Below, piece by piece: positions 57,738-64,000 of a stretch of DNA of 64,000 nucleotides. The notes below the pieces were generated by a model. The model worked only from the letters and a program-made list of their open reading frames with translations. It ran no database searches and was not told the DNA's origin. The stretch spans positions 8,203-72,202 of the forward strand of contig JBFLWP010000007.1 in NCBI GenBank assembly GCA_040757595.1, in the 5' to 3' direction. Source of the DNA: Nitrospirota bacterium. Lineage in GTDB: Bacteria > Nitrospirota > Nitrospiria > Nitrospirales > Nitrospiraceae. A program made the translations under genes and the position numbers. Each line of letters starts with the position of its first letter. The stretch's first letter is position 1.

Positions 57738-58721
57738 ATGCGCCTGACCTTCACGATCGCGCGGTTCAATCCGGAAACGGACAGCCGTCCGCACGAGGAG
57801 GAGTATCGCCTCGAAGTCAGCCGGGGCATGACCGTTCTGGAAGCCCTCATCCGCATCAAGAACGAGCAGGACGGCTCTCTGGCCCTGCGCTATTCCTGCC
57901 GGTCGGCGATCTGCGGCTCTTGCGCCATGGAGATCAACGGATCGGAGAAGCTGGCCTGCAAGACTTCCGTCCGGCGCGAATTGGAACGCCACGAGCGGCT
58001 GCGGATCGCCCCGCTCAAGAACCTGCCGGTCATCAAGGACCTGATCGTGGACATGACCTCCTTCTGGGGCAAGATCCGCGAGGTGACGCCGTGGCTCATG
58101 CCGGCGTCGCAGCCCGGAACGGAGCCGCCGGCCGGCCAGATGGCGCTTCCGCCGGCCAGCTATCAATTCCACAACGTGGACGCTTGCATCATGTGCGGAG
58201 CCTGCGTGGCGTCCTGCACGTCCCACGAAGTCTCCCGGCGATTCCTGGGTCCGGCCGCCCTGGCCAAGGCGGAGCGGTTCCTGGCCGATCCCCGCGAGTC
58301 GCCGGCTTCCAAGCGACAGCGGCTGGCGGAGATGGAGGAGGAGCACGGGATCTGGGACTGTACCCGCTGCAACTTCTGCGTGCAGGTGTGTCCCAAGGAC
58401 GTCAAGCCGATGGAGGCGATCGTTCGGCTGCGCCGTGCCGCCATCGAAGCGGGATTCGATTCGACCGGCGGGGCCCGTCACATCACGGGCTTTCTGGACA
58501 TCGTGCGGCGGGAAGGCCGCCTGAACGAGGCCCGGATGCCGCTCAAGGTGGTCGGCTTCAGCTTCAGGCGCCTGCTCCACGTTGTGCCGCTGGGGCTCAG
58601 GATGTGGCTCAAGGGAAAGGTGCCCAATCCTCTGTCTCCTCCGATCGCCGGCATCGCCCAGGTGCGCACGATCTTCCGCGGCCTGCGCCGCTCCGCGAAC
58701 CCGGCCAACCCGGCGGCATGA
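57738..58721 (+). CDS. sdhB: Succinate dehydrogenase/fumarate reductase Fe-S subunit, type-E-like
   Basis: A 327-residue Fe-S subunit of complex II. The plant-type [2Fe-2S] ligands are C54, C59, C62 and C74 (YSCRSAICGSCAME...LAC). Two further sites follow: CIMCGACVASC and CTRCNFCVQVCP. The second has four cysteines in CxxCxxCxxxCP order, where classical SdhB has a three-Cys [3Fe-4S] site; this is the pattern of non-classical type-E enzymes. The C-terminus is about 80 residues longer than E. coli SdhB (238). No SdhA or membrane anchor is adjacent; a CCG-domain protein lies at 63049. Heptad array R9 precedes the ATG. Confidence 0.87.
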   Translation: MRLTFTIARFNPETDSRPHEEEYRLEVSRGMTVLEALIRIKNEQDGSLALRYSCRSAICGSCAMEINGSEKLACKTSVRRELERHERLRIAPLKNLPVIKDLIVDMTSFWGKIREVTPWLMPASQPGTEPPAGQMALPPASYQFHNVDACIMCGACVASCTSHEVSRRFLGPAALAKAERFLADPRESPASKRQRLAEMEEEHGIWDCTRCNFCVQVCPKDVKPMEAIVRLRRAAIEAGFDSTGGARHITGFLDIVRREGRLNEARMPLKVVGFSFRRLLHVVPLGLRMWLKGKVPNPLSPPIAGIAQVRTIFRGLRRSANPANPAA

Positions 58722-58734
58722 AAGCCGTGCGCCC

Positions 58735-59172
58735 GTGACCAGTCGGTTTCGGTTCCTCGATGACGTCGCGCTGGCCGACTCGGCCTTCGAGGCCAGCGGG
58801 GATTCGCCTTCCGAGCTCTTTCAGGCGGCCGCACGCGCGGTGATCGAGACCATGGTGAACCCGCTCACGGTCACTCCCGCCTGGCGCCGCGCGATCGAGC
58901 GTCAGGCACCGGACCCGGCCTCTCTGCTGTTCGACTGGCTCTCCGACCTCGTCTATCTCAAGGATGCGGAAGGGATCGCGTTTCACGATGTGGACGTCGC
59001 CGTCGTCCAGGGTCCCGGAGGCGACTGGCGGCTCCGGGGGACGGTGACCGGCGAGCCGATCGACCAGGGTCGCCACGAGCTGCGCGCCGACGTGAAGGCG
59101 GTCACCAAGCACCTGTACGAGGTCCGGCAGGAAGGCACCCGGTGGACCGCGCGGGTGGTCTTGGACATCTGA
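58735..59172 (+). CDS. Archease (RtcB activator)
   Basis: A 145-residue archease, which helps RtcB form its GMP-histidine intermediate. Family features: N-terminal FRFLDDVALADSAFEASGDS, where the Asp corresponds to the metal-binding Asp of the usual HTAD motif (the HT pair is replaced), LLFDWLSDLVYLKDAEG, and the C-terminal RADVKAVTKHLYEVRQEG with WTARVVLDI. The start is a GTG 14 bp after sdhB. The rtcB gene follows at once, the classical pairing. Confidence 0.85.
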   Translation: MTSRFRFLDDVALADSAFEASGDSPSELFQAAARAVIETMVNPLTVTPAWRRAIERQAPDPASLLFDWLSDLVYLKDAEGIAFHDVDVAVVQGPGGDWRLRGTVTGEPIDQGRHELRADVKAVTKHLYEVRQEGTRWTARVVLDI

Positions 59173-59193
59173 CGTTCTGGAGAAACCTGGGAA

Positions 59194-60645
59194 ATGAAAT
59201 TGAACACGGCCATGGCGGTCAACCGGGTCACGGACGAGATCTGGGAGATCCCGCCGTCCGAAAAGCCCGGCATGCTCGTACCGGCCAGGATCTATGCGAC
59301 CGAGGCGATCCTGTCCAGCATGGACAGCGGGGTGTTCGACCAGGTGACGAACGTCGCCTGCCTCCCGGGCATCCGCCGCTACGCCCTCTGCATGCCGGAC
59401 GGCCACTGGGGCTACGGATTCCCCATCGGCGGCGTGGCCGCCATGGACGTGCGCGACGGGGTCATCTCGCCGGGCGGGATCGGCTTCGACGTGAACTGCG
59501 GGATGAGGCTGATCCGGACCGACCTGACCCTCTCCGACGTTCAACCCCGCCTGGACCAGCTCATGACCGAGCTCTTCCGCAAGGTGCCGGCCGGGGTCGG
59601 CTCACGGGGGTTCGTGCGGCTGAACCGCCAGGAGTTCGAGAACGTCATGACCGACGGAGCCCGCTGGTGCATCGCCCGCGGCTACGGCTGGCACGAGGAC
59701 CTGGCCCGCATCGAAGAGCAAGGCTGCATCCCCGGCGCCGACCCGTCCAAGGTGAGCGACCATGCGGTCGAGCGAGGCATCAGCCAACTGGGCACCCTGG
59801 GATCGGGCAACCACTATCTGGAAGTGCAGGTCGCCTCCAGCGATCGGATCTTCGACCCGGCCACCGCCTCCGCCCTGGGAATCACCGGACACGACCAGAT
59901 CGTCGTCATGGTCCATTGCGGCTCCCGCGGCTTCGGGCACCAGGTGGCAACCGACTACTTGAAGACCTTCGAGAAGGCCATGCGCCGCTACGGCATCACG
60001 GTCAAGGACCAGCAGCTCGCCTGCGCGCCCTTCCACTCGCCGGAGGGTCAGGACTATTTCGCCGCGATGAACTGCGCCGCCAACAGCGCCTTCGCCAACC
60101 GCCAGATCATCACGCACCAGATTCGGGAGGCCTTTCGCACCGTCTTCGGCAAGTCCGCCGAGGAGATGGGCCTGCAGATCGTGTACGACGTGGCCCACAA
60201 CATCGCCAAGGTCGAGCGGTACGAGGAGGGCGAACTGGTGGTCCACCGAAAGGGGGCCACTCGGGCGTTCGGCCCGGGCCGGCCCGAGCTGCCGGACCTG
60301 TACCGGCAGATCGGCCAGCCGGTGATCTGCGGCGGTTCCATGGAAACCGGCTCCTACCTCCTGGTCGGCACCGACCGGGCCATGCAGGAGACCTTCGGCT
60401 CCACCATGCACGGCTCCGGGCGGACCATGTCGCGCGCTCAGGCCAAGCGGTCGGTCCGCGGCGAACAGCTCAAGCAGCAGATGCAGAAGCGGGGCATCAT
60501 CGTGAAGGCCGTCTCCATGTCCGGTCTGGCCGAGGAGGCGGGCTTCGCCTACAAGAACATCTCGGATGTGGTGGAAACCGTCCACCAGGCCGGCATCACC
60601 AGGAAGGTGGCCGAGCTGCGGCCAATCGGAAACATCAAAGGGTAG
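59194..60645 (+). CDS. rtcB: RNA-splicing ligase RtcB
   Basis: A 483-residue GTP- and Mn-dependent ligase joining 2',3'-cyclic phosphate or 3'-phosphate RNA ends to 5'-OH ends. Metal and catalytic elements: GFDVNCGMRL, LGSGNHYLEVQ, VHCGSRGFGHQ, VYDVAHNIAKVE, and the guanylylated His in STMHGSGRTMSRAQAK. GGSMETGSYLLVG carries Glu where SMGT is usual. With archease it forms an RNA-repair pair; no RtcA or RtcR regulator is present, so sigma-54 control as in E. coli is not suggested. Confidence 0.94.
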   Translation: MKLNTAMAVNRVTDEIWEIPPSEKPGMLVPARIYATEAILSSMDSGVFDQVTNVACLPGIRRYALCMPDGHWGYGFPIGGVAAMDVRDGVISPGGIGFDVNCGMRLIRTDLTLSDVQPRLDQLMTELFRKVPAGVGSRGFVRLNRQEFENVMTDGARWCIARGYGWHEDLARIEEQGCIPGADPSKVSDHAVERGISQLGTLGSGNHYLEVQVASSDRIFDPATASALGITGHDQIVVMVHCGSRGFGHQVATDYLKTFEKAMRRYGITVKDQQLACAPFHSPEGQDYFAAMNCAANSAFANRQIITHQIREAFRTVFGKSAEEMGLQIVYDVAHNIAKVERYEEGELVVHRKGATRAFGPGRPELPDLYRQIGQPVICGGSMETGSYLLVGTDRAMQETFGSTMHGSGRTMSRAQAKRSVRGEQLKQQMQKRGIIVKAVSMSGLAEEAGFAYKNISDVVETVHQAGITRKVAELRPIGNIKG

Positions 60646-60690
60646 GCCGGGCGCTGGCGCTAGGTCGCGCGCTCACTGCTCGGAGCGGAG

Positions 60691-61665
60691 ATGCTGCGGC
60701 TGTTCTTCCAAAGCCTGGAGCAGAACCTGGGACCGGCCTTCGCACAGGCTTCCTGGACGCTCTACGGCGCAGGCTTCGTGCTCCTGATCGTGACGATTCT
60801 GGCCCCAGCCTGGCGGGTATGGATGGAGTCGGCCACGGTCCGCGTCGGACTCGAGCAGCGTTGGGTGATGACCTGTCCCCGCTGCAGCAACTTGGTCATC
60901 GTCGCCGGTCCCACTTGCAGCCGCTGCCAGGCGGACCTCGGGATTCCCTGGGCCGTCCGCCTCTGGGCCTCCGCCACTCGCACCGATCGGAGCCCATGGG
61001 CCAGGCGGCTCCGCTGGACCTGGCACTTGCTCGGCGTCCTCCTGCTGATCGTGCTCGCGCTCTGGTTCGTCGCCGCCACGGATGCCCTGACCCCGCAGGG
61101 AGCCCTCCACCGGCTCCTGCTCGGCCTGGCCCTGATCGCCCTGGCAGTCTTCGGTTGGCTGAGCGGTCGGGCTCTCGGCCTGTCCTCGCGGGGGATCGTG
61201 AATCGCCTACGCGACGGAGTCCTGGCCGTGGCATCGGTCGGGCTCCTCGCCGGCACCCTGTTTCTGGCCGATGCAGCCAGGGCATCCAACGACCGATCCC
61301 TGGCCTACTTCACTGCGACCGACGGCGCCGTCCGTTTCGCCGACCGCATCATCCCCCTGTCGGCGGGGGAAATCGGCATCGAATACCTCCAGCTCGATCA
61401 CGAGAGCCTGGGTTACCATCGCATCGTGCCATTGTCCTTCGTCGGCGCCGACCGGGTCCCGTTCCCCAGAAGCGTCGTCGGCCGGTGGTGCATCAACCAC
61501 CTCCGCGACCAGGCGGAGGCGCTCGCCGGTTACGGGCTCTCGGTCCGGCTGCGCACCGACCGGACGCGGATAGCTCCTGGCCAGGCCTACGAAGTCGTCC
61601 AGCGGGGCGGGCAGGTCATGATCAAGAGGGCGGAGGAGGCCCACCCTTCGGCGGTGCACAGCTAA
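60691..61665 (+). CDS. Membrane protein with a zinc-ribbon loop
   Basis: A 324-residue protein of unknown family. TM1 lies at about 24-42 (LYGAGFVLLIVTILAPAW). A zinc ribbon (TCPRCSNLVIVAGPTCSRCQ, about 61-80) follows, then TM helices near 110-128, 143-160 and 178-196, and a C-terminal domain of about 120 residues (ATDGAVRFADRIIPLSAGEI, RTRIAPGQAYEVVQRGGQV). GGAGCGGAG precedes the ATG. It lies 45 bp after rtcB and may be co-transcribed; no functional link is known. Confidence 0.68.
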   Translation: MLRLFFQSLEQNLGPAFAQASWTLYGAGFVLLIVTILAPAWRVWMESATVRVGLEQRWVMTCPRCSNLVIVAGPTCSRCQADLGIPWAVRLWASATRTDRSPWARRLRWTWHLLGVLLLIVLALWFVAATDALTPQGALHRLLLGLALIALAVFGWLSGRALGLSSRGIVNRLRDGVLAVASVGLLAGTLFLADAARASNDRSLAYFTATDGAVRFADRIIPLSAGEIGIEYLQLDHESLGYHRIVPLSFVGADRVPFPRSVVGRWCINHLRDQAEALAGYGLSVRLRTDRTRIAPGQAYEVVQRGGQVMIKRAEEAHPSAVHS

Positions 61666-61680
61666 CCCAAGGAGAATCCC

Positions 61681-61938
61681 ATGATGGCGTCCGTCTTGAA
61701 CTGGCTCTATTTCCTGCTGATCGGACTCCTGGCCGGCTGGATTGCCGGCAAGCTGATGAAGGGGAAAGGCTTCGGATTGGTCGGGAACCTCGTTGTCGGC
61801 GCACTCGGCGCGCTGGTGGGAGGCTTTCTCTTCGACGTGCTCGGGTTCACCGCCTATGGCTTCGCTGCGTCGTTGGTCATGGCCGTCGTGGGCGCCATCG
61901 TGCTCCTGGTCCTGGTCGGATTCATTAAACGGGCGTGA
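61681..61938 (+). CDS. GlsB/YeaQ/YmgE-family small membrane protein
   Basis: An 85-residue protein with three Gly-rich transmembrane helices: WLYFLLIGLLAGWIAGKLM, FGLVGNLVVGALGALVGGFL and FAASLVMAVVGAIVLLVLVG. It belongs to the transglycosylase-associated/GlsB-YeaQ-YmgE family linked to general stress. AAGGAG precedes two tandem ATGs. It lies 15 bp after the zinc-ribbon membrane protein gene. Confidence 0.85.
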   Translation: MMASVLNWLYFLLIGLLAGWIAGKLMKGKGFGLVGNLVVGALGALVGGFLFDVLGFTAYGFAASLVMAVVGAIVLLVLVGFIKRA

Positions 61939-62030
61939 GGAACGGTGTTCGCGTCATCCGCTGCCTCTGTTCTCGTACCGGAGCCTCATGGTAAACATGC
62001 CCCGGCGGCGAAGTCACGGGCCTGAGTCGC

Positions 62031-62687
62031 ATGAGTCACTGGATCGTCATCCTCGCCATTTCGGTCGGCCTCCTGGTCGTCTACGCGCTGGTGTTCTACC
62101 TCTCCAGCCTGCTCGCGCGCGGCTCCCTGTTTCGGATCAAGCTTTCGTATTTCTTCGAGTCCGTCTTGCCCCAACCTAAAGCCGGACCGGCCAGGTCGAA
62201 GAGCGACGCGGCCCCCGCTCCTCCCGCCCCGAGCAACCGGCGCAAGGCCGAGTCGGCCAGGCCCGCTCCTCGCCCCGAAGCTGCGGCTCCGTCCCCCAGC
62301 GAGCCTCAGGCCCCTGCGCCCCCGCCGCCGAAGAAACAGGGCATCGTCATGCGAAGAATGCCCAAGCCGAGCGCGGCGCCGTTCACGCTTCGCGACGCCC
62401 GGGAGGCAGCCGCCTCCCAGCAGCGGGTCTGGGTGAAGTTCACGAACGATTTCAACCGGGATGACGAGGACAAACTCGAAATCTACCGAGCCACGCGCGG
62501 CGGAAGCCTGTTCGTCTGGTTCTGCTACGAACGGAAGCGAGGCACGCTCCGGCGGAATCGCATCACGGCCTGGCAGCTTCTCGAGGAGCGGTTCGATCGG
62601 TCCGCGCACCTGGCGGAATGGGCCCGCTGGCAAGGGCTGAAGGGGTTGCCGCATCGGATGGCGGCATTGCTGCGGCGGCAGCCCTAG
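62031..62687 (+). CDS. Membrane-anchored protein with Pro/Ala-rich linker and WYL-like C-terminus
   Basis: A 218-residue protein. One N-terminal helix (WIVILAISVGLLVVYALVFY, residues 4-23) is followed by a long Pro/Ala-rich disordered linker (about 48-105). The C-terminal domain (about 118-215) includes VWVKFTNDFNRDDEDKLEIY and GSLFVWFCYERKRGTLRRNR followed by ITAWQLLEERFD, similar in outline to the last strands of WYL ligand-sensing domains. It lacks the helix-turn-helix usual in WYL regulators. The WYL link is by eye and tentative. Confidence 0.6.
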   Translation: MSHWIVILAISVGLLVVYALVFYLSSLLARGSLFRIKLSYFFESVLPQPKAGPARSKSDAAPAPPAPSNRRKAESARPAPRPEAAAPSPSEPQAPAPPPPKKQGIVMRRMPKPSAAPFTLRDAREAAASQQRVWVKFTNDFNRDDEDKLEIYRATRGGSLFVWFCYERKRGTLRRNRITAWQLLEERFDRSAHLAEWARWQGLKGLPHRMAALLRRQP

Positions 62688-62739
62688 CCCACCTTTGCGG
62701 AGATGCGCGGGCGGGGAGTAAGGGGGGGGAGGTGACCCC

Positions 62740-62991
62740 ATGGCGATGGGTGAGTCGCGCAGAGGCAGGTTTCGGCTGGCGCCGGAGGGAGAACCGCCCA
62801 TGCGGCAGGTTCTGGAAGGGGCGTTGAAAGAATTCCGACAGGCCCTCGTGGATCGCGGCGTCTACAGAAAAGACCACCAGAACCTGGAACGGGCGTTCAA
62901 CGGAGCCAGGGACTTCGTGGACTTCCTGCTGGAAGGACCCTGGGCCCTGGAGCGAGGACGGCGTCGCCCGAAGATCCGATGCCCCCCATGA
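62740..62991 (+). CDS. Small charged hypothetical protein
   Basis: An 83-residue basic protein without recognised domain. It has amphipathic helices (MRQVLEGALKEFRQALVDRG; NLERAFNGARDFVDFLLEG) and an Arg-rich C-terminus. GGGGGGGAGG lies seven bases before the ATG; an internal ATG two codons on is also possible. Its reality rests on the ribosome-binding site and helix pattern only. Confidence 0.45.
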   Translation: MAMGESRRGRFRLAPEGEPPMRQVLEGALKEFRQALVDRGVYRKDHQNLERAFNGARDFVDFLLEGPWALERGRRRPKIRCPP

Positions 62992-63016
62992 CTTCTCCCC
63001 AGCCTCCCGCTATACT
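62988..63016 (+). promoter_or_regulatory. sigma-70 promoter of the CCG-domain gene
   Basis: ATGACT (62988-62993), a 17-bp spacer and TATACT (63011-63016), about 33 bp before the GTG at 63049. Confidence 0.45.
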
Positions 63017-63048
63017 GCGAGCCAGCGACCGGACGTGACGGAGGAACC

Positions 63049-63972
63049 GTGCCGTTGAAGTACGCGCTCTATCCGGGCTGTGCCGCCAAGGGGGCGACTC
63101 CGGAGCTCTACCAGTCCACCATGGCCATCGTCGGCCGGCTAGGGATAGACGTGGTCGAGCTGACCGCCTCGTCCTGCTGCGGGGCCGGCGTGATCGGAGA
63201 GGGGGAGCCGGAAGTCGCCCTGGCCTTGAGCGCCAGGACCTTCGCCCAGGCGGAGCAGCTCGGCCTGGACATCATGACGATCTGCGGCACTTGCCAGGGC
63301 GTCATGGGTTCGGCGAACAAACGACTCAAGGGCGACAGGGCATTGCTGGACCGGATCAACCAAGTGCTGGAGCGGGACGGGCTCCGTTACAGCGGGAAGG
63401 TCCAGGTCAAGCACCTGCTCTGGATCGTCGTACGGGAAGTCGGGCTCGCCAAGCTGGCCGCGGAGGTCAGGACCCCGATGGACCAGTTCCGGATCGCCCC
63501 CTTCTACGGGTGCTACATCCTGCGGCCCTCCTGGGATGTCGGGTTCGACGATCCGGAAAACCCCACGTCGCTGGAGAAGGTCATTCGGACCGTGAAGGGC
63601 GAGCCGGTGGCCTACGCAGGCCGGACCAAATGTTGCGGGTTCCCGATCATCCTCGAAAAGGAAGCCATTGCGGTGGCGATGGCCGGGCAGAACATGAAGG
63701 AGGCCAAGGACGGAGGAGCGGACTTCATGGTCACCCCCTGTCCGCTCTGCCACATGAGCCTGGACATCTATCAGGACCGGGCGGGACGGGCGGTCAACGC
63801 CAGGCTCAGCCTGCCGATCCTGCACCTGCCGCAACTGCTCGGGCTGGCCATGGGAATCCCGGCCAAGGATCTGGGGGTCTCCCGACACCTTGTCCCGGCA
63901 GACTCCATCATCCACACGATCGAGCGGCACCAGGCCGACCAGAAGCCATCCTCGAGGAGCCTGATACGATGA
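63049..63972 (+). CDS. CCG-domain subunit (HdrB/SdhE-like)
   Basis: A 307-residue protein with two cysteine-rich CCG domains, as in heterodisulfide reductase subunit B and the type-E succinate dehydrogenase subunit. Domain 1 has C10 (YPGCAAK), CC in ASSCCGAGV and CxxC in CGTCQG; domain 2 has YGCYILRPS, TKCCGFP and TPCPLCHM. Such sites can bind a non-cubane [4Fe-4S] pair. In HdrB it reduces disulfides; in type-E complex II it serves as membrane-bound redox subunit. The SdhB at 57738 has the matching type-E motif, making the latter role likely. GTG start with GGAGG upstream; its stop overlaps the next gene. Confidence 0.85.
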   Translation: MPLKYALYPGCAAKGATPELYQSTMAIVGRLGIDVVELTASSCCGAGVIGEGEPEVALALSARTFAQAEQLGLDIMTICGTCQGVMGSANKRLKGDRALLDRINQVLERDGLRYSGKVQVKHLLWIVVREVGLAKLAAEVRTPMDQFRIAPFYGCYILRPSWDVGFDDPENPTSLEKVIRTVKGEPVAYAGRTKCCGFPIILEKEAIAVAMAGQNMKEAKDGGADFMVTPCPLCHMSLDIYQDRAGRAVNARLSLPILHLPQLLGLAMGIPAKDLGVSRHLVPADSIIHTIERHQADQKPSSRSLIR

Positions 63973-64000
63973 AAATCGTGAAACTCTCAGATTATCATCA
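63969..64000 (+). CDS. Start of an unidentified gene (cut by window edge)
   Basis: Ten codons (MKIVKLSDYH) begin at an ATG overlapping the preceding stop as ATGA, so this is the coupled next gene of the CCG-domain operon. Too little is present to name a product; an Fe-S or flavoprotein partner of the CCG protein would fit the context. Confidence 0.5.
   Translation, partial: MKIVKLSDYH

Overview
The window is 64 kb of GC-rich, densely coded chromosomal DNA from a Gram-negative bacterium. About 66 protein genes are called; I saw no rRNA, tRNA, CRISPR array, IS element or phage module. The Gram-negative assignment rests on an RND exporter, an outer-membrane barrel, lipoproteins, an AsmA-type protein and c-type cytochromes. 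The mix of a non-classical succinate dehydrogenase, many c-type haem and Fe-S proteins, and small zinc-ribbon and hypothetical proteins suggests Nitrospirota (Nitrospira-like). That is an inference from gene content; no marker was phylogenetically tested.

Layout. 1-8.1 kb: an RND exporter module, an RCC1-repeat lipoprotein and a redox group (DUF3365 haem protein, a giant DUF255/aldo-keto reductase fusion, a cytochrome c). 8.2-19 kb: J-domain protein, RNase D, ArsC, small membrane and secreted proteins, aldo/keto reductase, citrate synthase, HtrA protease, GYD protein, FprA-like reductase and NAD kinase. 19.2-28.5 kb: clpC, then tsaD-hflX-nth-yicC-gmk-rpoZ-coaBC, a compact housekeeping operon with ATGA-type overlaps. 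28.5-34 kb: aroQ-efp-accB-accC-thiE, converging on bioD and a short-chain dehydrogenase. 34-42.4 kb: putA, fatty-acid desaturase, zinc-ribbon protein, Mrp, Rieske ferredoxin, two hypotheticals and lipA. 42.4-50.9 kb: an eight-gene operon of largely unknown function. 51-64 kb: cyclophilin, MFS transporter, AsmA-like protein, M24 peptidase, a type-E-like SdhB, the archease-RtcB RNA-repair pair, small membrane proteins and a CCG-domain (HdrB/SdhE-like) subunit.

Two things stand out. First, the 42.4-50.9 kb operon joins a GlmL/MutL-type ASKHA ATPase, without any glutamate mutase, to a barrel-sandwich/KOW-like protein, a DUF6754-like membrane protein, three further membrane proteins and a Memo-family protein that has lost key metal ligands. 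It has its own well-formed promoter and looks like a dedicated membrane-associated system.

Second, short intergenic gaps throughout the window contain locus-specific arrays of degenerate 7-bp units in two inverted arms. The arms typically begin at or within a few bases of a stop codon and run almost to the next gene. I count nine two-armed copies plus two single-armed ones. Four lie in or next to the GlmL operon, one of them inside a coding sequence. They resemble cyanobacterial heptanucleotide STRRs in unit length, but the inverted, gap-filling layout is different.
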